A stretch of DNA of 64,000 bases from Saprospirales bacterium (GCA_002698985.1 PAAY01000059.1:18902-82901), one strand, 5' to 3'; counted from the stretch's first letter, positions 47,804 to 57,343 are shown. Notes: a model not told the origin generated them from the letters alone. Program-made: numbers and translations.

Positions 47804-50022
47804 AGTTTCAGGATTTTCACTTCCAGGCGCTGGTTGATCAGGTGCTCCATGAGGGAGCAGTCAACACCGTTGGCGCAATGGTTCAGCAGCTCCGTTTCTC
47901 CATATCCTTTGGCAATGATCCGGTCCGGTGTGATGCCCTCCCGCAGGAGGTATTCCCTGGCCAGTTCAGCCCTGTTTTTGGAGAGTTCCAGGTTATAGGA
48001 ATCGAGTCCGATGGACTCTGTATGTGCCCCAAGTTCAATGACAAAAGTTGGGTTCTCCTTCATCACTTCGGCCAGCAGGTCCAGCGCCCTGGCCACCTGT
48101 GGTGTGGGCTGCCAGACATTCACATCGTACCGGGCACCATCTAGTCTGAAGCGATCGCCGACTTTCAAAGTATTCAGGTTCAGCCGGCGCTCCAACTGTT
48201 CGAATGCGAGCAAGCCAAAAGCAGGCGCCGCTTCTTTTTCAGGAGCGGTCATCATCTCACTGGCGGCAAGGGTGTCAGACGCTTTCGATTCCTTGTTTTC
48301 TTCGGCAACGTCGTCAAACAGCGCTTTTGCAGGGGGAGGATTTTCGGTTACCGGTTCTTTCACTTTGTGGTCCGGACTGACTTTCGTGATAGTCTGCTCT
48401 TGCCGGGTATCTGTATTTTTTGCGACTTCTTCTGTTTTACTGGGCACCGGAGTTGGTGGTTCGTCAGGTTTTTCAACAGGAGCCGGTTTTTCAATCTCCG
48501 TCACTTCGGCTGTTTCCTCCGGCTTGCTTTCCTTCAGTAAATCCTCAGGCTTCTGCTCTGCCATTTGCTCCACAGGGGCTTCTTCGGCAATGACCTCTTC
48601 GGGTTTCAGCTCATCGCTTACCCGCTCATTTTCCGAAGGCAATTCAAGGACCTCCTGTACAGGCAGATGCACCTCCTCCTTTGTGACTTCATCAGCCGGC
48701 TCGTTTGCCTGCACCACCATTTCGACCATTTCAATTTCCGGAGAGAAAAAGTAGATGTCATCATCACCGCCTTCCCGGGCAGAGGTAAACAGGCCGCTAT
48801 GCCCATCCGGATTGAGGAAGATGGAGATGTCGTCGTAAGAACTGTTGATGGGCCTGCCCAGGTTTACAGGTTCCTGCCAGGTTCCGTCCGGGTTTTGGCG
48901 GGTCATGAAGATGTCAAACCCTCCCAGCCCCGGATGGCCTTTGGAACAGAAAAACAGCCTTCCGTCAGCACTGACAAAAGGGAAACCCTCATTCAGGGAG
49001 GTGTTGACTGTTTCGCCGAGATTCACGGGGCGCTCCCAGTCGTCGCCATTCTTGCGGCTCATCCAAAGATCCGTGCCTCCCTGCCCTCCGGGTTTGTCGG
49101 AGGTGAAAAAGAGCGTTTTACCATCAGGGCTGATGGCCGGGTGCATGTAATTTGAGCCGGAAGAACAGAACGGAAGTTTTTCCACGTCTTTCCATTTTCC
49201 GCCGGCTTCTTTGGCGCTGTACAATTGCAGGTTGTAAATCTCACGCCTGTTGGGCTCGTTGTCATTCCTGGTGAAATAGATCACCGAACCATCACTCGTT
49301 ATGGAGGCATTGCAGAGGTTCTTGTTCAATACACTCAGTTTGCCTGAAAACTGCACAGGCGGCGCATAGCCCCCTTCCGGCAATGCTTCGGAAAAATAGA
49401 GGTCCAGAAAATCCCGGCCTGTCCAACCCGATTTTTCTTTCAGCAATTTCACCCCCGATTTCCGGTCGGAGGAAAAGAGAATTCCACCGTTCCAGGCAAT
49501 GGGTGCATTGTCATCGGCCTCACTGTTGTAAGGAAATGGCTTCACGCCAATGTCTTTGAAAAAGGGTTGAATTCCGGGGGCAGCCTCGCAGGAACGGATC
49601 AACAGTGCCGCCGTCTCATCTTCGGGTTTGAATGTCTGGTATTTCAGGAGCCATTTTTTTGCCTCTTCGTATTTTTCATTCACCATCAGGGTTTCGGCAT
49701 AATACAGATAGACATCTGGTCTGGCACGTTCATCCTGAACGATTTCTGCATACAGCTTTTCTGCCTCTGCATACCGGTTGTTCATGCCATAGCACCGGGC
49801 AAGCTTGGTCATCACATTTAGCGAAGCACGGGTGGAGCGCTTTTTTTCGGAATAAGATTCCAGCACCTTTTCATACAAACCAGCAGCTTCCGCGTACCGG
49901 GCGGACTGATACAGCTCATTGGCTTTTTCCAGCTCCTTGTTTTGCCCGAAGGCAAAAGCCGCAAACAAACAGAACAGTGCCGATAGCAGCAGCCTGGGAA
50001 TACGTACATTCACTTGTTCCAT
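47800..50022 (-). CDS. PorE-like TPR-PD40-OmpA protein with acidic proline-rich linker
   Basis: 740 residues from the ATG at 50022 (MEQVNVRIPRLLLSALFCLF...FGQ). TPR region (about 25-145), five to six PD40 blades (about 165-420: LFFTSDKPGGQGGTDLW, FFCSKGHPGLGGFDIF, SGLFTSAREGGDDDIYF), then a long low-complexity Glu/Pro/Lys linker (about 430-590), and a C-terminal OmpA domain (about 625-740: FVIELGAHTESIGLDSYNLE, LSKNRAELAREYLLREGI) that binds peptidoglycan. The order matches PorE except that the carboxypeptidase-regulatory domain is replaced by the linker. An outer-membrane-to-wall anchor, possibly of T9SS or gliding machinery (inference). Confidence 0.88.
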   Translation of the reverse strand: MEQVNVRIPRLLLSALFCLFAAFAFGQNKELEKANELYQSARYAEAAGLYEKVLESYSEKKRSTRASLNVMTKLARCYGMNNRYAEAEKLYAEIVQDERARPDVYLYYAETLMVNEKYEEAKKWLLKYQTFKPEDETAALLIRSCEAAPGIQPFFKDIGVKPFPYNSEADDNAPIAWNGGILFSSDRKSGVKLLKEKSGWTGRDFLDLYFSEALPEGGYAPPVQFSGKLSVLNKNLCNASITSDGSVIYFTRNDNEPNRREIYNLQLYSAKEAGGKWKDVEKLPFCSSGSNYMHPAISPDGKTLFFTSDKPGGQGGTDLWMSRKNGDDWERPVNLGETVNTSLNEGFPFVSADGRLFFCSKGHPGLGGFDIFMTRQNPDGTWQEPVNLGRPINSSYDDISIFLNPDGHSGLFTSAREGGDDDIYFFSPEIEMVEMVVQANEPADEVTKEEVHLPVQEVLELPSENERVSDELKPEEVIAEEAPVEQMAEQKPEDLLKESKPEETAEVTEIEKPAPVEKPDEPPTPVPSKTEEVAKNTDTRQEQTITKVSPDHKVKEPVTENPPPAKALFDDVAEENKESKASDTLAASEMMTAPEKEAAPAFGLLAFEQLERRLNLNTLKVGDRFRLDGARYDVNVWQPTPQVARALDLLAEVMKENPTFVIELGAHTESIGLDSYNLELSKNRAELAREYLLREGITPDRIIAKGYGETELLNHCANGVDCSLMEHLINQRLEVKILKL

Positions 50023-50243
50023 TAGAATTCGCACAAACGTTGGATAGATCATAATTTTCTATTGATCCAAAAAGGTGCCTAGTTCAAAAAGTGTGCGAAG
50101 GGTATAGGTCAATGAAATCACAACCAGCATGTGAACAAACAAAAAGTTGGCACATACCGGTTTGAAGACTTCAAAGGTATGAGATTGTGAGAAAGTTGTT
50201 CCGATAGTCTTGTGAGGCGACCTCTCAGGCACCCGCCTTCCGG

Positions 50244-51536
50244 TCAGACAAGACCGCCCACCTCCTGTTTTGATTCCTCCGGACGGGCAGCCTTTTTGCG
50301 GGTGGGATAGATACCGTTGTAGGCATTTGTCAGCCATTCAATGATATTCTTTGCCCTGGCTTCCCATGTCAGGTGCTTTACGGATTCGGCAGCATTTTCT
50401 GACAACCTGAACAACCGTGCCGGATCATTCAGCAAGCTTTCGAGCGCTTCAGCCGCTTCATCTATGTGGTCAGGTTTCACCAACACGGCATTGTAATCAT
50501 CCGCCATCACCTCCGTCAGGTCATCCTGCAAGGGAGCCAAAACCGGCCTGCCTGCAGCCAGGTAAAGGAAAGTTTTGAAGGGCAGAACCGTGCGTCCATA
50601 CTTTTCGAGCGGGGCTGATACGGGGGGAATAATCAGACAATCGGCAGCGTAGAGGTAGGTGGCCACTTCACTGATGGGCTGGTATCCGGTAAAAACGACA
50701 TTGGCCACCTGCTTTTCCGAAGCATAAGCCTTAAGCCGGTTGATGTCGGAGGGTGTTCCTCCGACGAGTACAAAATTTGTGTCTGGCAGTCGCTGCGCAA
50801 TGTCGATCACACTCTCCAGGCCCTTGTTTTCCTGCATGTTGCCGGTGTACACCACATAATGTCCTTTGGCATCCCAACCCAGCTTTGCCCTTGCTTCACT
50901 TTTAGTGTACATGGGCTCCATGTCGGAATAGTCAAATCCATTGTGGAACACAGCCAATTTTTCTTCGGGAAAACCGGCCCGCTTCATGGAATTGAACGAG
51001 AGGTGGCTGTGCAGGATCATGCCCAGGAAGTTCTTTTTCTTCGCAAACCTGGAGAGGAAGCGCATGGCCCTGGGGTATTCATCGCCAAACTTCCGGTAAG
51101 TTTCGAAGACCGTTTTGAATCCGAACAAGACAGCGAAAATCGCCGTGAACTCATTTCGGGTGTACATCACATCATATCCCTTCAGCCGGCAATAGATCAG
51201 CGAGGCAATGCAATGCGTGAATTTCTCGATTCGCAAATCGCTGGCCGGAATGGTTGGCACCTTCCGGATCACTATCCTTTCAGGAACGTTGTAGTATTGG
51301 CTGATGGCTTTTGAAACACTGTATCCGGGCTTGAACAGCCCCTTCCACTGAACGGGAATAACCAGTTCAACCGGAAGCCCTGCGGCAGTCAGTGCATCGG
51401 CATTCTTGATGACCTGTTGGGTATTGGTGGCATGGTGAGGATACCTTTCATCAGAAATGATGGCCACTTTGGGCATCCTTTTCCGAAGACCAGGTTCGGC
51501 CTCCGGTATGTGCGCTGGTTTAGTGTCGTTAATCAT
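50244..51536 (-). CDS. Family 4 glycosyltransferase
   Basis: 430 residues from the ATG at 51536, or 410 from the Met at 51476 (MPKVAIISDERYPHHATNTQ), a more typical GT4 N-terminus. A -7-like element ends four bases before the first ATG, which also favours the inner start. N-terminal acceptor domain with SDERYPHH; central VYTGNMQENKGLESVIDIA and donor-binding region LIIPPVSAPLEKYGRTVLPF with the family's E..K (GT-B) pattern, then GRPVLAPLQDDLTEV. GT4 enzymes transfer sugars from nucleotide donors to glycolipids, polysaccharides or proteins at the inner membrane. No cluster of polysaccharide genes nearby. It may decorate T9SS cargo or LPS (inference). Confidence 0.9.
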   Translation of the reverse strand: MINDTKPAHIPEAEPGLRKRMPKVAIISDERYPHHATNTQQVIKNADALTAAGLPVELVIPVQWKGLFKPGYSVSKAISQYYNVPERIVIRKVPTIPASDLRIEKFTHCIASLIYCRLKGYDVMYTRNEFTAIFAVLFGFKTVFETYRKFGDEYPRAMRFLSRFAKKKNFLGMILHSHLSFNSMKRAGFPEEKLAVFHNGFDYSDMEPMYTKSEARAKLGWDAKGHYVVYTGNMQENKGLESVIDIAQRLPDTNFVLVGGTPSDINRLKAYASEKQVANVVFTGYQPISEVATYLYAADCLIIPPVSAPLEKYGRTVLPFKTFLYLAAGRPVLAPLQDDLTEVMADDYNAVLVKPDHIDEAAEALESLLNDPARLFRLSENAAESVKHLTWEARAKNIIEWLTNAYNGIYPTRKKAARPEESKQEVGGLV

Positions 51537-51540
51537 ACTG

Positions 51541-51548
51541 CAAAGGTA
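51541..51548 (-). promoter_or_regulatory. -7-like element abutting the glycosyltransferase start
   Basis: Minus strand TACCTTTG, then CAGT and the ATG at 51536. Same geometry as at gyrB. If active, translation probably starts at 51476. Confidence 0.4.
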
Positions 51549-51699
51549 TGCTCTATCTGGTTTGATTTGACTATTTCATCGAGATCAAAGCTGCTGATTT
51601 ATTGCACTTTGTGGCAATCGTCACAATGGGCCGGCTCAAAAAGAGATGGCAAGTTGGCCTTGCCCTGAACAGCAAATTGGGCGACTTGTTGCGGTTACC

Positions 51700-52998
51700 T
51701 CAAATTCTGGAACTGAAAGTGAGCGCTCCAATCAGGCGGTCATACCTCCCTCCAAAGGGGCGGTAATAAACCAGAATGGTGTAATCGTTCCTGGCTTCAT
51801 ACCAATTGCCCTCTACGGGCTCGAAGTCAATCTCACCTCCGTTTTTAGGAACGGCCGCATACATGTAATTGTAATAGCCCTGCTTCAGGTATGCTTTCCC
51901 CACATAGGCGTTGACGGCCGGATTGTAAACCATTTTGAACTCAGGCTTCAAAAGCCATTCCGTGAATGCCCCGAAGAGGTAGATGTCGTAGTCGTACATC
52001 TCAGCGGGGCTGGCCAGAGAGAACAGCACGGAGGCATATTCGCTCTCCAGCACGGCATCCCTGTCATCAAAATTGTCGATGACGAAATTGCCGTTGATGT
52101 CCTCAAATTCCAGGTAACCACCGCGGCTGCGTTTTTCATCGGTATAGAGGGTTACCTCGTAGCGGTCGTTGATAAATTCAACCTGAGCGATGTTTTCAGT
52201 GCCGTACCTGAGGCTCCTCAAATCCAGGTACCTGAATTCCTTTCCCGCCGGAAAAATCACTTTGTTCTGATAATCGAAGACTTGCTCCTCGGCCCTGGAA
52301 AACAAAGGTTTCAAGCCCTGGATGGCATTGTCCCAACGGCCATTCTGCAATACGGTGACGGACAACTCCGTACGTGGACTTCTGATGTCAAACCCTTTGT
52401 GAGTTACTGAAAAATCAATTTCCTGATGGGTATCACTCTTGCCAACCATAGCAGGTCTTACCACATCGGGCAAAATATTTACCCGGGGCTCCACCACCAT
52501 GAAGCGCCTTACAAATGCCAGGCGTTTCCCCTCTTCATTGTCGTAAACCAGCAGCAGGTAATTTCCCGACTTGGTGAACTGCATATCTTCATTGGGAAGC
52601 AAAAGATTGTAGTGGGTGTAAATGGTTTTGGCTTTGAAGGAATACTCATAGTTCTCGATGATCTCTTCTTCAAAACCGTTCAGGTATTCCGAAGTAACCA
52701 GATTAGAAGGGGTCCAGTCGGCATTGCAATGAATGACCGTATAGACGTACTCGCGGTAGTCAGGGTTAAGGTCGTCAAAAGCCAGTTCCAGCGGCGAACC
52801 CGAATTCAGGTAATAAATGGGCTGGCTCAACACCAGTCCTTCCACATGAAATTGCACGGTTTTGATGTTGTCCAGGTAGGTGTAGTTGTAGTTCACATAA
52901 TTATCCTGTGCCTGTACCCGAAGCAACAACAGGATAAAAGTCATTATTGACAGTATCCGTTTAATCTTACAGCTCATCGTTCTTATCGCTTTGATCAT
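51700..52998 (-). CDS. T9SS plug protein (DUF5103)
   Basis: 432 residues; the start may be the second Met at residue 8, since the signal peptide spans about 10-30 (ILSIMTFILLLLRVQAQ). The family is recognised by TYLDNIKTVQFHVEGLVLSQ, PLELAFDDLNPDYREYVYTV and IHCNADWTPSNLVTSEYLNG near the N-terminus, followed by repeated beta-sandwich sequence such as GNYLLLVYDNEEGKRLAF. In Flavobacterium johnsoniae the related plug protein sits in the periplasmic opening of the SprA translocon and keeps it closed when no substrate is bound. The start overlaps the stop of the glycosylase gene (ATGA), so it is translationally coupled to it, downstream of a PorE-like gene. Confidence 0.85.
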   Translation of the reverse strand: MIKAIRTMSCKIKRILSIMTFILLLLRVQAQDNYVNYNYTYLDNIKTVQFHVEGLVLSQPIYYLNSGSPLELAFDDLNPDYREYVYTVIHCNADWTPSNLVTSEYLNGFEEEIIENYEYSFKAKTIYTHYNLLLPNEDMQFTKSGNYLLLVYDNEEGKRLAFVRRFMVVEPRVNILPDVVRPAMVGKSDTHQEIDFSVTHKGFDIRSPRTELSVTVLQNGRWDNAIQGLKPLFSRAEEQVFDYQNKVIFPAGKEFRYLDLRSLRYGTENIAQVEFINDRYEVTLYTDEKRSRGGYLEFEDINGNFVIDNFDDRDAVLESEYASVLFSLASPAEMYDYDIYLFGAFTEWLLKPEFKMVYNPAVNAYVGKAYLKQGYYNYMYAAVPKNGGEIDFEPVEGNWYEARNDYTILVYYRPFGGRYDRLIGALTFSSRI

Positions 52999-53630
52999 TT
53001 ACTTATCCATTTTGAATTCTTCAGCGTAAAACGCCAGTCCCAGGCAGCGCACTCGCCGGCATAGTCCACCCCGATTCGGGGGCTGCGCTCCACCGCATTG
53101 CCATCCACTACAAAACCATCGTCGGCAATCCAGATATGACTGTCGGGGTCGAAAAGGCAGGTGCCGTTGTCAGCGGTTGTAATTCCCATTGCCTTCGTCA
53201 AAACAGCCGGACCTGCGGTCAGCCGCTTTTGCACATCACGCATATTTCTTCTTCGCAACATGCACTCAACATTGGCAACAGGTTCCAGTGCCCGGACAAG
53301 CACTGCGTGTGCCTGCCCGGCAGGTCCGGTTACCACATTGAACAAATGATGCATTCCGTAACAGAGATAAACGTAAGCATGCCCTCCCTCACCAAACATG
53401 ATTTCAGTCCTGGCTGTACGGCGATTGTTCCAGGCGTGGCTGGCTTTGTCTTCCGGGGCCTTGTAGGCTTCCGTTTCAACAATTCTTCCGGCACACAACT
53501 CTCCGTCAACTTTCGTCACCAGCAGTTTGCCGATCAGGTCGCCGGCAATGCCTAAGACATCATCCCGGAGGAAATATGCCTGCTCCAACCTGGGCAGCTG
53601 GTCAATTGCTTTCGTTGCATCGAGGGTCAT
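52995..53630 (-). CDS. DNA-3-methyladenine glycosylase (AAG/MPG family)
   Basis: 211 residues from the ATG at 53630 (MTLDATKAIDQLPRLEQAYF...), four bases after the PorE-like stop; earlier in-frame starts would run inside the PorE gene. MPG-type monofunctional base-excision glycosylase that removes alkylated purines. Motifs: DVLGIAGDLIGKLLV, GRIVETEAYKAPEDKASHAW with the catalytic Glu, ARTEIMFGEGGHAYVYLCYGMHH (shown as RTxxMFG...AYVYxxYG), LTAGPAVLTKAMGI, and RSPRIGVDYAGECA at the C-terminus. Embedded in an operon between a PorE-like and the plug gene, with overlap on one side and a four-base gap on the other. Confidence 0.94.
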   Translation of the reverse strand: MTLDATKAIDQLPRLEQAYFLRDDVLGIAGDLIGKLLVTKVDGELCAGRIVETEAYKAPEDKASHAWNNRRTARTEIMFGEGGHAYVYLCYGMHHLFNVVTGPAGQAHAVLVRALEPVANVECMLRRRNMRDVQKRLTAGPAVLTKAMGITTADNGTCLFDPDSHIWIADDGFVVDGNAVERSPRIGVDYAGECAAWDWRFTLKNSKWISK

Positions 53631-53634
53631 CGGC

Positions 53635-55563
53635 TCAATGAATGATTTGAAATTCTGTCCTTCTGTTCTGGCTTCTGCCTTCTTCCGTGTCATTGCTGCT
53701 GACGGGCTTTGTCTCTCCAAAACCCTTGTATCGCAACCGCCCTGGGTCGATTCCTTTTTCCACCAGGTAGTCATATACGGCTTTGGCCCTGTTCAAGGAA
53801 AGCTCCAGGTTGTCCTGCTCACTGCCCACGTTATCCGTGTGGCCATTGATCTGAATTTTCAGCGCCGGGTTTTGAACCAGCAAATCATAGAGTTTGTCCA
53901 GCTCCACCCGGCTCTTTGGCAAAAGATCGGCAGAACCACTTTCGAAAAAGACATTTCTGAGCACCACTGGCGAGGAAACCCCTCCGGTATCCCGGGCACT
54001 GGCAGGGATTTTCACCAGCGGCACCTGGATGTGAAAAGTGGAATCAAAATCTGTCCAGCCTGAGAGCGAAAAGTTATCGGAATAGAACAAGTAGCCTTCT
54101 TTGCTCACATGGAGTGCATAGTCTTTTCCCGAGGGGAGGGTGCTTAGAAATTCTCCGTCTTCTCCGGTTATTTTCCGTGCCACGAGCTGACCGGAGCCCA
54201 AGTCAAAAATTTCCATCAGAGCCGCCAGCGGCTTTTTTGTTGCTTCGTCAAAAACACGGGCTTTGACATAGGTCACTGGCTGTGGTCTGGCCCCTTCATA
54301 CAGCTCGAAATAATAGATGTCATTTTTCCCGAAGCCACCCGGCATATCGGAAGCATAAAAGGCTGTCTTACCATCGAGGCTCACGGTAAGAGCCCCTTCA
54401 TTCCCTCTTGAGTTGATGGGATAACCAAGGTTTTCCGGTGATGACCAGTTGCCCTTTTCATCTTTTCTTGAGAGGAAAAGATCATAAGCTCCCATACCCC
54501 GATGCCCTTTTGACATGAAGTAAAGCGTTTGCCCGTCAGGGTGAATAAAAGGAGCCTGCTCATCAAATGGGGTATTGATAGTAGATCCAAGATTGACCGG
54601 TTCGCCCCAATGGCCATCCGGTTTCCGGTAGCTCACCCACAGGTCCAATCCTCCAAACCCGCCTTTGCGGTTGCTGGTGAAGTAAAGGGCATCGCCCTCA
54701 GCGGACAGGCTGGGCAGTGATTCATAGGCAGCGGAGTTCACGGGCCTTCCCAGGTTTCTGACCGGCGTCCAGTTACCGTTTTTGAATTCCGTAAAATACA
54801 GGTCGCATCGGCCCAGGCCACCGGGCTTGTTACAAATGGTAAAGATCAGGAGCTTCCCGTCGGCGGTGATTGTCTGCGCACCTTCATTGTATTCGGTATT
54901 GACGGCGGTAATAGGTTCGGCAGGCATCCAGGTGCTGTCGGCTCTTTTGCTACGGTAAAAATCCTCTTGCCCGCTCTTGACAGCCGTGAAGATCAGGACT
55001 TCCCCATCGGCAGTGAGCGAGGGGAGATACTCATCTTCGGCGGTGTTGATCGCACTGCCAATGTTCTTCGGCTCAAAGGGGACGGGGTTGGCCACAGCTC
55101 GAGCAGCGAACTCGGAATTGGCCAGGTAGCGCCGGGCATTCTGATACCTTCTGGTGCCTTCCTTGCCAAGTTCCAGGTACTTTTCAAAATGGGCTTTTGC
55201 TTCGCTGAACTTGTCCTGGTCGAATTCTACTATGCCCAGACTGTAGTACAAGCTGCTCAAATAAGTGGAATCAATGGCGATGGCTTTTTCATATTGCAGT
55301 TCTGCGGAAGCGTAATCTCCCATCTGGTTGTAAACGTTGCCCAGCTCAATAAGCCCATCCATGAATCGGGGCTCTTTCTCCAGGGCTTTCCCAAGCTCAT
55401 TGGCAGCGGCTGAGAGTTCACCGGAAGCGGCAAGAAAGCGTGCTTTGTCCAGTGACTTTTTGAGGCGAGGCGGCGCATTCCTGGCGGTGTAATAGGCTTG
55501 CTGCGCAAATGTCATTTGCGACGAAAAAAACAAACACAGTAAAAAGCAATGGAAAAACTTCAT
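53635..55563 (-). CDS. porE: PorE: TPR, PD40 propeller, CRD and OmpA domains
   Basis: 642 residues from the ATG at 55563 (MKFFHCFLLCLFFSSQMTFAQQ, signal peptide). Order: TPR (about 25-135: SAAANELGKALEKEPRFMDG, YASAELQYEKAIAID), PD40 propeller (about 160-400: LYFTSNRKGGFGGLDLW, LYFMSKGHRGMGAYDLF, AFYASDMPGGFGKNDIY), carboxypeptidase-regulatory-like domain (about 425-490: VKARVFDEATKKPLAALMEI), OmpA domain (about 525-642: LKIQINGHTDNVGSEQDNLE, LSLNRAKAVYDYLVEKGI). This is the domain order of PorE of Porphyromonas gingivalis, a peptidoglycan-binding outer-membrane lipoprotein of the T9SS; here I see a Gln after the signal, not a lipobox. First gene of the operon with mpg and plug. Confidence 0.85.
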   Translation of the reverse strand: MKFFHCFLLCLFFSSQMTFAQQAYYTARNAPPRLKKSLDKARFLAASGELSAAANELGKALEKEPRFMDGLIELGNVYNQMGDYASAELQYEKAIAIDSTYLSSLYYSLGIVEFDQDKFSEAKAHFEKYLELGKEGTRRYQNARRYLANSEFAARAVANPVPFEPKNIGSAINTAEDEYLPSLTADGEVLIFTAVKSGQEDFYRSKRADSTWMPAEPITAVNTEYNEGAQTITADGKLLIFTICNKPGGLGRCDLYFTEFKNGNWTPVRNLGRPVNSAAYESLPSLSAEGDALYFTSNRKGGFGGLDLWVSYRKPDGHWGEPVNLGSTINTPFDEQAPFIHPDGQTLYFMSKGHRGMGAYDLFLSRKDEKGNWSSPENLGYPINSRGNEGALTVSLDGKTAFYASDMPGGFGKNDIYYFELYEGARPQPVTYVKARVFDEATKKPLAALMEIFDLGSGQLVARKITGEDGEFLSTLPSGKDYALHVSKEGYLFYSDNFSLSGWTDFDSTFHIQVPLVKIPASARDTGGVSSPVVLRNVFFESGSADLLPKSRVELDKLYDLLVQNPALKIQINGHTDNVGSEQDNLELSLNRAKAVYDYLVEKGIDPGRLRYKGFGETKPVSSNDTEEGRSQNRRTEFQIIH

Positions 55564-55680
55564 AATGAATTGTCTGCCTTCACAGAGCCTGCATGACATT
55601 CGATCACCCGGCTGCAAACGGCTATTTCTTAGAGCCTATTAACGGAAATCAAACCAGCGGATTGCAACATGGTTGAATGA

Positions 55681-55714
55681 AAAAAGGCCAAACTCCTCTG
55701 AGCATGGCCTTTTT
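55681..55714 (-). terminator. Terminator after the TPR gene
   Basis: AAAAAGGCCA (55681-55690) pairs with TGGCCTTTTT (55705-55714). The symmetric A and T runs allow action on both strands; on the minus strand it ends the TPR gene. Confidence 0.85.
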
Positions 55715-55736
55715 CCATTTTTGAAAACATCATCAT

Positions 55737-56768
55737 TTAAGCCAATGATTCAAGCATGGCAGATGCTTCTTCGGAGCCAAGCGTAGCAGCTTCTTTCAAA
55801 TCACTCAAGTAACCTCCCTCGCCGGCGTTCTTTTTGGCCAGTGCACGGTAGTAATATTGCTGTTCCTTAGGAGGAATCATTTTGCCTTCCTGCTCCATGG
55901 CCAAAAGTTTGTCAAAAACTTTTACGGCTTCATTGAATTCGCCAACTTCAAACAAGGCCTTTCCGTAATTGAACATTGCCCTGACCTGCCATTTGGCATT
56001 AGGATCGTCGCTTTTGAATTGCCGCTTGGTCACCAATTTCAATTCAAAAATGGCCTCTTTGTATTCTTCCAGCATCAGATGAATTTCACCTTTCAGACGG
56101 CGGGCACTCCAGAAGATGGGCTGGTGAGGTATGCTGGTTTTGATGGCTTTTTCAAGGTCTGCCAGAGCGCTCTTATATTCCTTCTTCACCAAATAGGTGT
56201 TGGCTCTTCCCCAATATGCATCAGGATGATTTGGGTTGATATCGATGCTTTTGGAAAAGTCATAAAGCGCATCATCGAAATTGCGAAGCGTAAAATTGAT
56301 GTGCCCTCTCCTTTCATAGGCAAGTGCATGCCGCTCAAACTTGTCAATGGCCTTGTTGAGCGCCTTCATCGCTTCCTCCTCCATGCCGCTTTTGTGGATT
56401 AATTCTCGGCCTTCGAGGAATGCCTGCGTTGCACTTTTGTCGCCGGAAGGCTCTATCACCCTGTCAATGACAGGCTTGCCGCCACCAATGACCCAAGCCT
56501 TGACATCTCCCGCTACGGCGTACTGGGAAACATATTCCAGCAGATTAAGGGTGTTTTTCCACCTTTTTTCAGGGCACTCGTTGTTGATATACCTGGGAAT
56601 GTTGAGTGTAAAAGTCTCGGGATCAAAGACTTCCTCGGCTTTGAATAGGATGTCATTGCGATAATAGTTCTCTGTTCTATGCTCGTAGAACTTGAAAACC
56701 TGATCGAAGCTGCGCTGCGTGCCAAACTCGAGGCATCCCGAGAGAATGACTTTGTACGTGGTGTTCAT
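55737..56768 (-). CDS. Cytosolic TPR-repeat protein
   Basis: 343 residues, no signal peptide. N-terminal ~95 residues are non-repetitive (SFDQVFKFYEHRTENYYRND, PEKRWKNTLNLLEYVSQYA). Then about six tetratricopeptide repeats (residues 110-330), with clear examples ALAYERRGHINFTLRNFDDA, PDAYWGRANTYLVKKEYKSA and AMFNYGKALFEVGEFNEAVK. TPR arrays bind partner proteins. Whether the N-terminal part is an effector domain is unknown. It precedes the PorE operon but is separated from it by a terminator, so it is an independent transcript. Confidence 0.85.
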   Translation of the reverse strand: MNTTYKVILSGCLEFGTQRSFDQVFKFYEHRTENYYRNDILFKAEEVFDPETFTLNIPRYINNECPEKRWKNTLNLLEYVSQYAVAGDVKAWVIGGGKPVIDRVIEPSGDKSATQAFLEGRELIHKSGMEEEAMKALNKAIDKFERHALAYERRGHINFTLRNFDDALYDFSKSIDINPNHPDAYWGRANTYLVKKEYKSALADLEKAIKTSIPHQPIFWSARRLKGEIHLMLEEYKEAIFELKLVTKRQFKSDDPNAKWQVRAMFNYGKALFEVGEFNEAVKVFDKLLAMEQEGKMIPPKEQQYYYRALAKKNAGEGGYLSDLKEAATLGSEEASAMLESLA

Positions 56769-57335
56769 TTCGCTGCTGTTTAACGGGCGTCTGTTTTACG
56801 TCCTTGTGTAGTTCCCCAATAACGCTTTTGGAGGGGTTAAAAAATCACCTTGTTGCAAAGATTGGTTCGTCGCGAGAAAAGGCTTAAAGCGTTGTGTAGT
56901 ATCAGTAGCGAGGTTAGCCTGGTTTTCTCGTGTATGTTCGTTCCGGAAAAGGACTTTCGGAACAGAGCGATCCGGTAAGAACCGTCCCTTCGATCACTCA
57001 AGCTACAAAGGTCAAAAAATAACCCCGCAATGCCAAGGCCTTTCAAGCCTTTTCGGAAAAAAATTCCGAGAAAACTTGACTTTTTAACTTGCTAAACCAG
57101 TTGGCCGTTTGGCAATTGAGGGGTTCACACAACTTTTTGATTGTGTGCAGTTTCTGCCATTACGCAAAAAATTTGCCTTTGTTTCTTTCCGCAAAACATT
57201 TTTAGCCGGAAGACGCAGCCCGCCTTGCCAGCTTAAGAATCATTCGGAAAGCCGCTTAATCCAAGATCATCAGAGCTGGCAATAATCACTTGTAGCGGCA
57301 ATCAAATCCCAGCCTTCTGAAGGGGTGGAATTTCA
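56769..57335. other. About 570-base intergenic region without a gene
   Basis: Divergent spacer between the TPR gene and the acyl-CoA operon. No coding frame is convincing. A hairpin at 57050-57074 (TTTTCGGAA with TTCCGAGAAAA, one bulge) and several T/A-rich stretches are the only structures seen. Confidence 0.6.
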
Positions 57336-57343
57336 TAACTTTG
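57336..57343 (+). promoter_or_regulatory. -7 element of the acyl-CoA catabolic operon
   Basis: TAACTTTG matches TANNTTTG and lies 21 bases before the first ATG. The -33 region is poor. Confidence 0.5.

Noticed and set aside
56837..57046. 69-codon frame in the spacer before the acyl-CoA operon
   Set aside because: No family resemblance, no promoter or ribosome site; probably chance.
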